A stretch of 64,000 nucleotides of DNA, taken from assembly GCA_024138015.1 (NCBI GenBank), contig JAMXBB010000011.1, positions 45,718,900-45,782,899 on the forward strand, written 5' to 3'. This document shows positions 45,828 through 57,489 of this stretch, piece by piece (position 1 is the stretch's first letter; every line of letters begins with the position of its first letter). Source of the stretch: Lumnitzera littorea (taxonomy: Eukaryota; Streptophyta; Magnoliopsida; Myrtales; Combretaceae). Position numbers and translations under genes: made by a program. The notes below the pieces were generated by a model. It was given only the letters and a program-made list of their open reading frames with translations. It ran no database searches and was not told where the DNA came from.

Positions 45828-47411
45828 ATTATATTCTCCAATAACCTATTTTGGTTGATAATAGAATTTATATCTCTAAGTCTTTTGAGGTTCACTACTT
45901 ACTTAGGTAGTTTCTGATAGATTTTTTTATGTAGCTTTCCCAATAGCTTATGTTATCTTAGTTTCATTCTTCTCAGTTCCATTCTTATGAGGAAAGAATT
46001 CTTACTCGGGTTGTTTGGTTCATCATCATCTGATTCTTTAGTCTTTGTTTCATTGACAAATTTTACATTGATCGACTCTTTAATTGTTGGAGTGGCTTTA
46101 TTATAAACACGGAACGCTTTACTCCACAAGGAATATCTTAGGAAGATCCCTTCATCTACTTGTTCTTCAAACTTGCAAAGGTTCTATCTTAGTTTCTGAA
46201 AATAACACTTGGAACCAAAGATGTTGAAATGTGAAATTGTAGGTTTCCTTCCTTTGTATATCTCATATGAGGTTTTCTTAGTTAGAGGTCTTAAGTAGAC
46301 TATTAATTATATAACATGATGTTGAAATTGCTTCAACCCTAAAGTATTATGCCATGCCACTTTCATTTAGTAGAGTTCTTGTCATTTCTTGTATAGTTTT
46401 ATTTTTACATTCTACAACCCTGTTCTATTGTGGTCTATATGGGGTTGAAAAATTGTGAGTGATCCTTTGGTCTTCACAAAATCAAATGAAATCTTTATTC
46501 TGGGAATCTTTACCACAATATCTTCTAAGATTGATGATGGTATAACCTTTCTCATTTTGAACATATGTAGCAAACTTCTTAAAAGCTTTAAAAGCATCAC
46601 TTTTGTTTTGCAAGAATAGAACCCAACAATATCAAGAATAGTCATCAATAATTATGATACCATATCTGTTACCTCTTAAACTCAATGTTCAAGTGGGTCT
46701 AAATAGATCTATATAGAGCAATTCTAAAGGTCTTCTGGTTGTGATCATTCTTTTTGATTTATGAACTGTTGATGTTAAATTATTCATAAGACAGCTTATG
46801 CAATGTACATCCTCTTTTATGTTTATCATAGGTAGTCCATAAAGTAAATCATTTTTCAATAAGTTTTCCAATTGATTGAAATGTACATGACCTAGCTTCT
46901 TATGCCTTAGAAATTTATTATTCGGAATATTAAGAAAGCATTTTTCAATCTTTACTTTAGTTGGTTCAACTAAGTATATGTTTTTTTTTTCCTAAATCCT
47001 TCAAATAATTTTAAGCCATTTTGGTCAAAAGCTTCTATTTTATTCTAATTAAGCGTCATCTTATAACATCTTAATTTATGCTTAAGAGATTATGTTTAAG
47101 TCCTTTTACCATAGAGACATTTTCAATAGTGTATGGAGGAGTTCCAATGTTATTAGTAGCAATTATTTGTCCTTAACCGTTATGTCTGAATTTGGCAAAT
47201 CCTCCTTCCTTCCACTTAATGTTTGTAAAGAGTGAGTTGTCTCCCATTACGTAACGAGAACATCCATTATCTAAATACCATGTTCCTTAGAGTTTAACTT
47301 GATGCTTCAGTGATCACATAAAAACTTATTAATTATTCTTAGGAACCTAAACAAACATGGGTCCATCAAAATTCAAGCTCGTTGTTTTTAATGTTTTTGC
47401 TTGATAGTTAT
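45828..47411 (-). pseudogene. C2 protease and integrase (broken)
   Basis: Protease is at about 47280 with WYLDNGCSRYVMGD: the active-site DSG of copia proteases reads DNG (Asn at 47266-47268). The integrase has CISCLMNN of the zinc region, LELLYIDLFRP (first Asp), then YCGKDSQN where DHG.EF is expected (second Asp lost), and RPQQNRVVECKNKTIQEMTR with the third acidic residue. The linker to RT reads ESINVKFVNETKTKESDDD and fades at LENIIINP next to L2. RT should follow but is absent. Stops are scattered. Confidence 0.83.
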
Positions 47412-48659
47412 TGATAACTCTGATTTTAAACATATTTCACATGGTGATTTTATAGTATTTTCCTCACATTTTTTGTTTTCTTTAAAGAAATTGATACTTA
47501 ATTGAGTAAAATTTTGATTTCAAGGTTTGAACACGTTCTAGGATTGAAAACGAAGAAAACAAATCAAGTTTCACTCAATTTGGAGTTCAAATGAAGAAGT
47601 TATGAAGTTTTGAAGTTTTGAAGTTATACAGTCTGGGATATGGCTATGTCCTTAGGCTGTGTCTATCCAGAAAAATTTGCCAGGTGTAGAAAGTTACATG
47701 ACCTGGGGACACGGCCATGTCTCAGGCCGTGTTTGGTGATGAAAACTGAATCCTTATAATACATATATAAAAGGATATCTGAGGGTTTCAAAAAACAGAG
47801 AGACACGAGAGAAGAGAAGAGACTTCAGGAGAAAGAGAAGAAAAAAGCGAGAGCAACACCAACTTCAAGATTAGAGAGATTGTTCATCAATTAAAGGGGT
47901 TTTTCATGTTTTATTTTATGTTTTTGATGGAACTCGTTTTTAGATTCATTATGATAGCTTAGAATTCGTGTATTTAGGATTATGGAACCTAGGGTTTCAT
48001 GTGACTTTTGGGTTGATTTATAAGTTTCAATAAAGTTTCTATTTTTTCTTGATTTAATTATGTTGTTTAATTATTGATTGATAATTCTAGAGTATCAATA
48101 TATGATATTATACATGATGATTGAGAAATTGCATGTGTAATTAGATCTTGGCATAATTGGAGAGAATTACATGTACACTTAGAGATAAGATACATGTTTC
48201 TTCTGGAAAGTTAATTATTTGTATGGGAATTCATTATACATTAATGCAATTCTAAGTTATATTACTAAGTGAAGAGATTCCAGTAAAAAATTTAGGATTA
48301 GGGTTAATATGCTTGAAAAAGGTATTAACTTTAATTGTGAATCCCTTCGGTCAAGAATAATAGAAATTGAATTGAATATATTTTAAGCGGTTACATGTTA
48401 AACACTAGGTGAAATAATTCCTAAATACGTTATTGCATTCTTGAAGTCGTTCTTAGTTTTATTGCTTTCTAAATTGCTTAATCAAGTCTCATAATTAGTT
48501 TAGTTTGTTAATTTCAGTATTTTTAATTCATTCAACTCATCACAATTTTCCGGTTAGATAATAGAGCTAAGGTTAATATTAATATTCAAAATCTCTGAGG
48601 GATCGACTCGGACTCACATCCGCTATATTAAAATTGATAGGTGCACTTGCCTCATATCA
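47412..48659 (+). mobile_element. Solo LTR A2 (family A, 1248 bp) inserted in C2
   Basis: Plus-strand ends are TGATAACTC and CTCATATCA with a perfect duplication GTTAT (47407-47411 and 48660-48664). It is the reverse-oriented sister of A1. It has a TATA box TATATAAAAG at 47764-47773, about 30 bp downstream of a GC-rich cluster (47630-47740) with two GGACACGGCCATGTC-type units. This makes the plus strand its transcriptional direction. Confidence 0.87.
47764..47773 (+). promoter_or_regulatory. TATA box of solo LTR A2
   Basis: TATATAAAAG. It follows the GC-rich palindromic cluster and precedes a purine-rich stretch (GAGAGACACGAGAGAAG) that could be the start of the transcript. Confidence 0.6.
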
Positions 48660-50424
48660 GTTATCAAGCTTGTGATTTTTGAAGTAACAATATTTTTTAA
48701 TATGTCTTAATTTATTACAAAAGAAACATCCATATGACTTGTTGTACCTGTTTATTACTTATACTCTTCGGTTTGGGTATCTCTTGTCATATATTTTGAA
48801 GGTGTCTTTGATAGTTCCTTTGACTAGTTTGTTTCGAACCATATGATTTTGCTGTATTCTTTTATATTCTAATTTGTTTATTAAATTATTTATTACTTCA
48901 TTTCCTTTGACAAATTCTGTTGTTTTTTTCATCTTTAAAGTTTCTATATATTCAAATCCTAATCCTATCTTGGTTTTATCCATTCATTGTAAAGCGATAA
49001 GCATTTGTAATTTTTTATCACTTTCATAGAATTTATTGAATGTTGAGTCAATTGAATTAGACAAATCATTAATCCATGATCTCAAGTTATTTATCTCTTC
49101 TTTCAATTCATCATTTTCTTTTTCTAAATTCTTATTTTTAGTGTGAAGATTCTCATTATCAATTTCTAAAGCTTCTTTATCAATTTTTAGTATATTTATT
49201 TCTTCATTTAGGTGTTCATTTTCTTAAATCAGTTGATCTCTCTTGTTTTAGATCTTTTATTTCTTTATTGGTTTTAATTAATTTTACATCTGCCTTTTCT
49301 AAATCTTTTAGTAGTTTCTTTATTTGTTTGTATACACTTTTTAGCATATCATCTTCGGAATTAGAACTTACCTCGAATAGTGCCATCAAACATAGGTTGG
49401 CTTCTTCTTCATCAACTGATTTATCTACTGATTTATTTTCTAATTCGTTTAAGTCGCTCCAAGTGGCTAATAGAGATTTACGCTTCTTCTTATATTTTTC
49501 TAGTTTCTTTATCAGCATAGGGCATTCATATTTGATATTTCCATTTTTTTTACACTCATAGCATACAACTTCTTTCTTCTCCTTATCTTTCTTTGTAACT
49601 TTTAACTGCAACATTTTTGTTAGAAAACGAGTGTTTAGAAAATCTTTTCTTACCTTGTCTTTTGACTATGTTGTTCAATTTCCTTACAATGAGTGTGACA
49701 TTATCCTCATCCTCGCTTTCACTTTTTGATTCTGAATTAGAATTGATCTTCTGAGCTTTAAAGACTATCCCCTTTTTCTTTGTAGCTTTTGATACAACTT
49801 TTGATTTAAGAAAATTTACTTCATAGGCTATGAGTTTGCTTCTTAATTGGCTAAGTATCAATTTCTTCATGTCATAAGCTTCCTTAATAGGATTTTCTCT
49901 GCATTCCACACCTTAGGAAGTACTCTCAACATCTTTTACATAAGATTTGAATCATCAATTTTCTTTCCAAGAGATGAAAGTTCATTTGTGATGGCTATAA
50001 ACTTGTTAGGTGATTCTTTTATTTCTTCTTTAGGTAGAATATGAAATGTTTCATACTGCTGCATGAGGGAGTTGATCCTTATCTCTTTTATTGTATTAGT
50101 GTCTTCATATGTCTGAACTAAAGTGTCCTATATTTCCTTAGCTGATTTGCAAGGCGAAATAAAATGAAAATTAGATTGAGCTATTGTGGATAAAAGAAGT
50201 TTTTTAGCTCTAGAATTCAGCTTGGCTTTTATGATGTTGCCTTCAGTGGTGATGCTCTTAGGAAGTGTTACATCTCCATTTTCAATAATTCGCTAAGCTT
50301 GATAAATATACACCTTAACATATGTCCACATCATGAATTTCCAATATGAAAAGTTTGTGCCATCAAAAAATGGAACTTTTCTAGGTTATATGGTGGAACC
50401 ATTGCTTCTAATACCTTTAGCCAT
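48660..50424 (-). pseudogene. C2 gag (Sirevirus type)
   Basis: It starts at 50424 with MAKGIRSNGSTI, then PRKVPFFDGTNFSYWKFMMW. Further blocks: LILSQLRSKLIAYEVNFLKS, an acidic SESKSESEDEDNVTLIVRKL, the first knuckle CYECKKNGNIKYEC (49522-49563; His replaced by Asn), TWSDLNELEN, a coiled coil, and a second knuckle CFFCNKLRHIKKYC (about 48687-48731) that is intact. Several stops and shifts, for example after the first knuckle region. It ends at A2, which separates it from protease. Confidence 0.87.
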
Positions 50425-50454
50425 GACCTTTAAACTCTAATGATACTAGAGTTA

Positions 50455-50467
50455 GGCTCTGATACTA
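50455..50467 (-). other. C2 primer binding site (tRNA-iMet)
   Basis: The plus strand reads GGCTCTGATACTA, one C-to-T change from the complement of the standard 13-base site. Two bases separate it from the LTR. Confidence 0.85.
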
Positions 50468-50469
50468 AA

Positions 50470-50979
50470 TATAGGTCCCAGTTAAGTAACTAGAAAGGGT
50501 TGGAGAGGAAGGAGTGAATTGGTGACTTTTTAAAATTTAAGATAAATGTGATTTTTCTTAAAAGATTTTCCCTTTGGTTACTTAATTGATTTGGCTTGAA
50601 GATATATGGATAGAAAATATAAATCAAGTGCACGAAAATAAAGAGATGAGAGATAGAAAATTAAGCAAACGAATTATAGTGCTTTAGCCTTATACCTACT
50701 ACACTCTTCCAACTTCATTGCTGGAGACCCGATTTGCTTTGGTGGAGTTGTTCTACTATTCATTTATTCTCAAAGAACACAACTTAAGAGATTAGAAACA
50801 CAATATTCTCTGCTTTGATTCACTTAATCTCACACCTAGACTAATACTTAAAACTATAGAGATTTAAAAGTCTCTCTAAAAAAAAACTAGAACATAAGAG
50901 AATTCAAAATCAATGAGGAAAATAACACAATAGTTTCTTGATAAATAAGAACAAAATAAAGTTATTTAAGAAGCTTCTA
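50470..50979 (-). repeat. C2 5' LTR, truncated (510 of ~1280 bp)
   Basis: It starts TATAGGTCCC (TGTTGG changed to TATAGG) and aligns with 17379-17527 plus 31882-32241. Homology stops after AAGAAGCTTCTA, and unrelated sequence follows. Confidence 0.82.
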
Positions 50980-51197
50980 TTAGCATGTATATTTTGGCTA
51001 TTTAAATAAGCCAGGGTCAATATAAATAAATTAGGTCGAGTTGGGCTTAGGATTGGAAGCCTACGTCAAAGTTAGGACCATTAGAGGGAGTTTAAATATA
51101 ATTTGTATGCAGAATACGCTGAGAAAGGAGCCCAGTCGAGTTGGTTGGGCATATTAACTTAGGCATACAAAGAAATGGAAATCATAAGTTTGAGCCA
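50980..51197. other. Unassigned spacer between C2 and the T1-type LTR
   Basis: 218 bp of A+T-rich DNA with no ORF and no match that I can see elsewhere in the window. If T1 is the shell, this is the last piece of its 3' region, but no polypurine tract is obvious. Confidence 0.35.
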
Positions 51198-53492
51198 TGT
51201 ATATTACCCCTTATTTTTTTTTTCTACGTAACCATCTCTTTCTCTAACTAAGTTTATCCAAATTCGACAATGGGGAGCTGAAGACTTCATATTTTACCAA
51301 ATCTTTGATAATCTTTTGTGGATTTGGTACAAGTCTTACAATATCATCAACAAAAAGGCCAAATCTTACAATGATTTGTTCAAATATTTATTAAAATAAG
51401 ATTTGATAAAGCCTGAATTGAACTTGAATATTTATCCATGACCAATTTGTGATTTAATTTTGAAATCTATAAAAGAACGCTCTTGCATGGATTCATGCAT
51501 AAAATCATACATGCACACGGACATAATTTGTTCTCTCTCTCTCTCTCACTGCTATAGCTTTCTCCAGCTAAATATAATTGCCATACTCTTTCTCTAGCTT
51601 GGGGAACATATATACACCACCATAGTAGACAACGACCATCGAGCAAGAGCCTCCATAACTGTAGCAACTAGACCTAACCTCCTCCATGCTTAGTTGCGAC
51701 CTTAAGTACGATCACCACCAAGCCCATGTAAGCAAACCCAACTGTTAGCTACCTTACAAAGCATCATCAAACTAAGCTTCCTTGACAAAACTAGCACTTC
51801 CAATGAGTTCCTCACATTTAAAAACCTCCAAACACACTTTCATATCACCAAGAAACACCCCTAATCGCAACACCTAATAATCTCCTCCACCATTAATCTT
51901 CTAAAACCACCAAAACCATTACAATAACTTAAGGTGCTTATCCTGAACTCATTTTTATTGATGATTTTGACATGAAAGTGTCCTTCACTTGAAATAGGCA
52001 TTGGAAACCACTAAGAGAAGCCATTATTGCTGTTGCTCCTTCCTTTAGCGACCTGAACACATGACTCGTAGGGCTCTGAATCGACCTGGATTTGTGCGTA
52101 AACCTTCTTAGACTCGATTCTCGTGCAACAATAGGATATAGTGGGTGTCTATTTTGTTTTTTTTAATTTAATTTATTTTTTCCCTTCTTTTCTTTGTTTA
52201 TTTTAATATTTTATTGATAAAAATACACTTTAACTTTAGTAGTTTTTGTATAGGTGCATAGTAGTGTTTTTTATCATTGTTAATAATTTTTTTTTAATAT
52301 TATTATTAGGTTAATGATTTTTTTTAGCATATGCATATTATGTGATAATTTGAGTTTCTTTTGCAAGTCATTATATTATTCCACATGTATTAATAGTTTT
52401 TATATAGGTTGCATATTCATCGTAGAAGTTAAATCGAATTACATATTTTCCATAAAAATTTTGCACATTTTATTTCTTTCTCCTAAAATTTGCATCTTTT
52501 GCATATTTTTTTAGATAAAATTGCATTTTTAGGAATGATTGCATCTTTTTAGATAAAATTGCATATTTGTAGCAAATTTGCATTTTTTAGGAAAGATTGC
52601 ATCTTGGTAGATAAAATTTCATCTTTCCAGTAAAAATTTGTAGTTTTTGGGTGAAACCGCATTTTTAGATAAAAATTACATCTTTTCATAAAAATTATAT
52701 CTTTTAGGGCACAATTGCATCTTCTGTATCTTGATTTAAAATTTACATCTAAGTTTGCATATCTTTAGATATTTTAGGAATTTTTAGGCAAAATTGGTTC
52801 TTATCACTTAGTTGGTTTTCATAAAATAAAAATCTTAATTTGAGTTTTTTCAAAAATTAAGTTCTTTAGGGTTTTTTTCTTAATTAGTTTCTGAAAACAT
52901 AAACATGACCTATTTTCAAAAATAAAATTTATTAACGCACCTAAATTTTCTAAAAAAAAAAAATAAGAACTATGGTTAGTTTGGTCCTAATTAGCAAGTA
53001 CGTAGACACCTCTTCGACAATTGTAAAATTTGTAAAATATTTTATTTTATTTTCATTCCTTTAGGTAAAATTCATAATAAGAGATAATAAAAAAATCATT
53101 TTTATGCATTTTTGCATGTTTCATACTTAAAGAAAAATTAAAAAAAAAAAATAGAGGCTTATTAGTTGTTTTTCTTAATTTTTACATGAAGACAAACATT
53201 TTAATAAGTTAGCATCCGGACCTAGGTTTTTTTGTTAAAGTATTAAAAAAAGAAAATATTTTTAGGGAATTAGCGGGCTAATGACTTAATTAGGGTTTCT
53301 TTTACCTAAGAAACCTTAATCCATTTTTTAAGAGTATAACTGGTTAGTGACTCCTAAACCATTTTCAAAATATTTTTTAGAAAACATTTTTCAAAAAAAG
53401 AAAATTTCTTTAATTTCATGTCAAGTATTTTATATTAAGTGGCCTAGGCTTAATATCAAATAAATTGAGGAAAATCAAAATAGGACTCGACA
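51198..53492 (+). repeat. Second T1-type LTR (probable T1 3' LTR)
   Basis: It starts TGTATATTACCCC, weakly matching the 9142 start, then aligns well from about 51290 with 9430 onward to the end at GGACTCGACA. It shares the hairpin (53290-53319), the TTGCATTTTTAGG-rich middle and GCAAGTACGTAGACACCTC. The first few hundred bases differ by deletions. Same direction as the first copy, with C2 and the minisatellite between them. Confidence 0.65.
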
Positions 53493-53514
53493 AGCAGTAC
53501 ATCAAGCTTGTTAC

Positions 53515-55080
53515 AAAGACTTATTTGAAATACAATTTAAGATTATCAACATTTTTTGTCCTTGGAATGAGTTTGCAATCTAGCCTTTTCAACCTATTTG
53601 CTCCTTTATAGAGGTTTTATTTATCTTTGACCAGATCCTCTTAGTTTAGGGCCAACTTCCTTCATCCTTTACAAATGTCCATTGCTTGTAACCTCCTACA
53701 AACCTAGTCTTCAACCTAAAATTCTTTGTGTTTGACCTTCTTGTCATAATATTGGATCACCTTGTATTGGTAGGCAGCTATCCAAGCTACTGGGAGGTCA
53801 TACACATTCTCTATCGTGTCTCTATTGGCCTACAAGATGGACTCATTTGTAATTACATTAAAAGATTAAGCCTTGATGTTGGGAAGTTTCGATTTAATTA
53901 AGAGTATGGCTTCCTACCTGAAGGTTATTCGAAAAGGGGTCTCATTAGTCAATGTTCGATGGTGGGTACAATATTAGTATAGCATATTAAGGAGCTCGTT
54001 GGCCTATCTACTTTGTGTTCTGTCTACCCTCTTCTTAATGCTATCAAGGATGGTTTCATTCACGGCACTGATGTGATGATGGCTACAAAATTCTCTAAAC
54101 TTAGGTTTATTGAACAAATATTCATTATTTGTGATAAGTGCGTAAGGGACCCTAAATATAGAGAGGACATTGTTAAGAATGAAGAACTCCATGTCATTTT
54201 CCATAATCTTGGCTACAACTTCAGTTTTGATCCACTTGATGAAGTGATCGATAGCCATTATGATGAATTTTCATCCGTTAGAGGTCTTGGGGAAGTCGCT
54301 TAGGATGTCTATTCTCCATTAGGTGAAAGGCTATGGATTAGTTAGCAATTGAAGGTTAGTATAGGGAGCATGAGTTATTGGGGCATGCTTCTAGCATTGT
54401 ATACACTTGTAGGTCACCTTCTTTCCATCCTGCTTCATGGTTAGCCAATAGTACCTGAGTCGAAAAGCTTGGATATAGAGTATGTAAGACTGGGTGTGTC
54501 TACTGCATACACTGGTAAGCAATTCTTCCATAACATGTAGACCTTCTTTAAGCTAAAGACATCTTAAAAGTGGTGGTGTTGTACCTTAGTTTCGTAGGTT
54601 GCTTCTTATCTATTGGGGTCGTACTGTGCTTCAAGTGTTCATCTGTCAAGTCTATCTAACTTTGCTTTATGGGCGCAGTATTAATCTTAAGGATTTTTAA
54701 GTTGTTTGCATTAATGCTTTTATTCGATAGATATTTAAGAAAGTTTTATTATCCTTTTCCTCAAGCTTTTGTATTCCCATTGAGGCTTCAAGTTCTTTGT
54801 TCAAGGGATCTTAGTGATGTTCTCTGAAAGGAACTCAATTAGGAAGGTTCTTACTATCTTTAGGTACTTTGTCATGTATTCCCTTTGGCTTTGTATTTGC
54901 CTACAACTTGTTGCAGAATAAGCATGGAGTTTGAGAAGATCTCTAATCGTTCTACACCAGTTTCTTTAGTTAGCTTGAGTTTAGTAATTAAGACCTTATA
55001 CTTAGATTTGTTGTTACTTATGTCTAACCCAAACTTGATATAGCAGATTGTCACCTTATGTAGGCTAGTGATCACTAAAC
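53515..55080 (-). pseudogene. T3 RNase H and integrase, Tat/Ogre type (broken)
   Basis: The RNase H part at 54872-55075 reads HKVTICYIKFGLD, then TKETGVERLEIFSNSMLILQ, QVVGKYKAKG, typical of the extra RNase H of the Tat lineage. The integrase has RLRYYWLTM, then HAPITHAPYTNLQLL, MAIDHFIKWIKTEVVAKIME (first Asp), ITNNEYLFNKPKF (second position, Asp replaced by Asn) and NETPFRITF. The C-terminus ends in a VDNLKLYFK segment near 53520, where Tat pol usually ends. About eight stops. The element is cut by the T1-type LTR at 53492. Confidence 0.85.
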
Positions 55081-55274
55081 CTACTCCACCTCCACTAGAG
55101 GTAGATGACCTATCAAAATTAAGAATTCACACTAGTTCATGTCACCAATTGGTGCTTCATCCTCTCTTGTATACTCAGTCACAAAATTGGCTAAGATCTA
55201 TGCTTTATATGCCTTATGTGGTTGATATTAGATTCCATAGGCATTGAGATGTAGCGCATACTTCACCATCCTTC

Positions 55275-56000
55275 TTAATGTGTCCAACTTTTGAAGAATC
55301 GTATGTAGTGGTTGATTTGTCCATATAGCCCAAGAACTTGCCTAAGGCCACTTAAAGACATACTTTTAAGGTTGAGCTTCATATTGTACTTTCTCATGTG
55401 ATTAAAGGCCTCTTGCAGTTCTTGTATGTCGTTGTTGGGCTGTTTGTTGTCACTGATTACATCGTCAATGTCCACTTCCAATTTTTGCCCAAGCTATAGT
55501 TTGAACGATTTTATCAACATTCTTTGGTAAGTGGCCCCAATATTTTTATGGTCGAATGGCATCACCATTTAGCAATAGGTACCCAAGTCAATGATGAAGG
55601 AGGTATGTACTTCATCATTCGAGTCCATCTTAATCTGGTTATAGCCTGAGAAGGCATCTATGAAACTTAGCAACACGTAACTTGACATCAAATCTATAAT
55701 TTGTTTAATTCTTAGGAAAGGGAAGTAGGCTTTTAGGCCAGCTTTTATAGAGGTCGGTATAATCTACATACATACGCTACTTTCTATTCTTTTTGTTAAC
55801 CAGCACCACATTTTGCTAGCTAAGAGGGATTTTTCTTCCTTACAAAACTAGCTTTAAGCAGCTTATGAACCTCATCCTTAATGGCAACCTATCATTTAAG
55901 GGTAAAGTGTCTCTTCTTCTGCTTGATAGGTTAGATGTTCTCATCGATTTTGAGGCTGTACATCACCAATTCGGGGGAGACACCTTACCCTAGAGACTTG
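55275..56000 (-). pseudogene. T3 reverse transcriptase, Tat/Ogre type (broken)
   Basis: In order on the minus strand: VAIKDEVHKLLKASFVR, a FIDAFSGYNQIKMD-type palm segment, VVMPF-like residues, and the active-site region EVDIDDVISDNKQPNNDIQE at about 55480-55420. The family has YVDD; the Tyr position is Asp here. AFNHMRKYNMKLNLKS follows, as usual. Frame changes and stops are frequent. It lies upstream of RNase H and integrase, as expected. Confidence 0.8.
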
Positions 56001-56810
56001 GTTTATTGCAAAATGGAAGCAATAGGGGTATGAGACAACTAGGGGAAGCTCGCAGCAAATTGGGAAGATCAAGTTCGAATTTAAGAGTTTATAGGGAATG
56101 GTGCATACGGATTAGAGAGGTTGGATGGACAAGTCATTCTCAAGGCATGGAATGCCGAGAATTTGAAATTATATTTTGAACAATTCCTCTTTTAAGATAG
56201 GTTCAACGTGACCTTATTGTTGTTGAAAGTTGTTTGTTATGATAACCTGTTACAAATCGTTGTTGTTTGTTCACACCTAATGTAGCAAGTTCTAACTTAT
56301 GATGTAATGAAATATTGTCTTATCAAATGCTTATATGTTGGCATAATCTTATTACATCCCAACCTAATTACAGTTAATGGATTACCAAACTCTAAAGTTG
56401 AAGACAACTTGATAATGAACTGAATTAGTAGTTATGACCTAAAACGGTTAACGATTGTAGCCAATTCAATAAATGAACTAACATAATGTTATTGGCTTAT
56501 CATGATTAATGAGCTCATTTCTAAGCCTATAACCTAAAGGGTTAACAGGCAAGCGTTTGTATCCTAACCTAACCCAAGGAAAACAAATACTAAATACTTA
56601 GTCTTTTCAGATGAGCAACTCACATTTAAGCCAACCTACTAAACGTATGTAACAAAAATACACTAACCAATAAAATACGTATAAAGAAAACATGCATATA
56701 AATGATTGGCAATGAGAATATATTAACTAGCCAGAAGGAAAATATGTCTAATGGTGTAGTAATAAAGATTGACATCCTAATTTGAATAAAAAAATAAAAA
56801 TAACATAAAA
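56001..56810 (-). other. T3 spacer between RT and coiled-coil ORF; gag missing
   Basis: About 0.8 kb of A+T-rich sequence without a recognisable gene. In an intact Ogre-type element gag and protease would lie between the accessory ORF and RT; I see neither, so they are deleted or eroded. Confidence 0.45.
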
Positions 56811-57489
56811 AGTTAAGTTATGGGTTGTTTAGTAGCATTCTCTTGAGTTACATCATTCTTGGCTGGATCCTTCTTAGTCGGAGGAGCTTCTATTGAAGCA
56901 GGAGCTTCCATAAGTATCGAGGTATCAACGACAGTAAGGTTCTCTTACACTTGCCCTTGGTGTATCTTCTTCCATTTCTTTACTGTCCTCATCATCATCA
57001 TCTTCATTGTCTACATGAGCAAAATTAAGGTAGGAAAGATTATAGTCAGGGTGTACTTTTAATACTTCCTCCCTAGCCAGTTCGATACCCTTGAGAAATT
57101 TCCTGTAATGAAGCTTCTCTAACATTTACTTAGCATCAAAATGTTGAGAGCCTCCTTAATAGAAATCTTAGGCTTGATAACCTACTCTAGCTTAGTGATC
57201 TAAGCTTGTTGGCAAACAAAGTTATCTTTCAATTGCTTGATTTCTTCCTTAAGTGTGAACGCCTTCTTGTTTAAGAAAGTATAAGACTCACTCAAGGACT
57301 AACCCTTCTCCTTTTGCTCTCGAAGTTGATACTTGAGGTCGTTTACCTCCTTATCAAGTTCGTTATTTCACCCCTTCAAGGTAAAAAGACCCTTGGCGGC
57401 CTCTTTGTGTGCATTTTGCTTAGAGGCCAAGAGGCCCTAAAACTTTTCAACCTCTAATGGGTCCTTTGAAATATCAAAGAAAGTAAAGT
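56811..57489 (-). pseudogene. T3 coiled-coil accessory ORF (partial)
   Basis: The minus strand reads FFDISKDPLEVEKF, a coiled coil with heptad-like spacing (NELDKEVNDLKYQLREQKEK, then FLNKKAFTLKEEIKQLKDNF), then FLKGIELAREEVLKVHPDYN, LSYLNFAHVDNEDDDDEDSK and a Pro/Ala/Ser-rich tail (APASIEAPPTKKD). The order matches T0: a FFDI segment, coiled coil, an H-x-D-x-x-LS motif, then acidic residues. It is cut at 57489 by G3. Function unknown; the best guess is the extra ORF of Ogre-type elements. Confidence 0.5.

Larger units (their letters stand above)
17377..50979 (-). mobile_element. C2: Sirevirus-type Ty1/copia element, heavily interrupted
   Basis: C2 starts at TGTTGGTCCC after the flank TGCTA. 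Its pieces on the minus strand, from right to left, are a truncated 5' LTR (50470-50979), a tRNA-iMet primer site, gag, protease, integrase, the C-terminal part of an env-like ORF, polypurine tracts and the 3' LTR (33012-17377, split by C1). RT and RNase H are missing at the L2 boundary. Inserts are C1, G2, L2 (with B2) and A2. The order and the presence of an env-like ORF after pol are Sirevirus features. The right end is lost, so the duplication TGCTA cannot be checked. Confidence 0.85.
9142..53492 (+). mobile_element. T1: Tat/Ogre-type shell enclosing C2 and all its nested insertions (proposed)
   Basis: The order in the plus direction is LTR (9142-11608), leader, Tat-type gag, non-coding stretch, 39-bp minisatellite, the C2 insertion, then a second LTR of the same type and direction (51198-53492). 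A tandem-repeat-bearing 3' region is typical of the Tat/Ogre lineage. No RT or integrase lies between gag and the minisatellite, so T1 would be a gag-only derivative. Weak points: the flanks GGTAA and AGCAG do not match, no clear primer site follows 11608, and the right LTR could belong to another copy. The left half to 17376 is firm; the right boundary is inference. Confidence 0.5.

Noticed and set aside
49268..49561. Plus-strand ORF opposite C2 gag
   Set aside because: Antisense of the gag knuckle and coiled-coil region.
54013..54303. Plus-strand ORF at 54013
   Set aside because: Antisense to the T3 integrase core, which has clear motifs on the minus strand.
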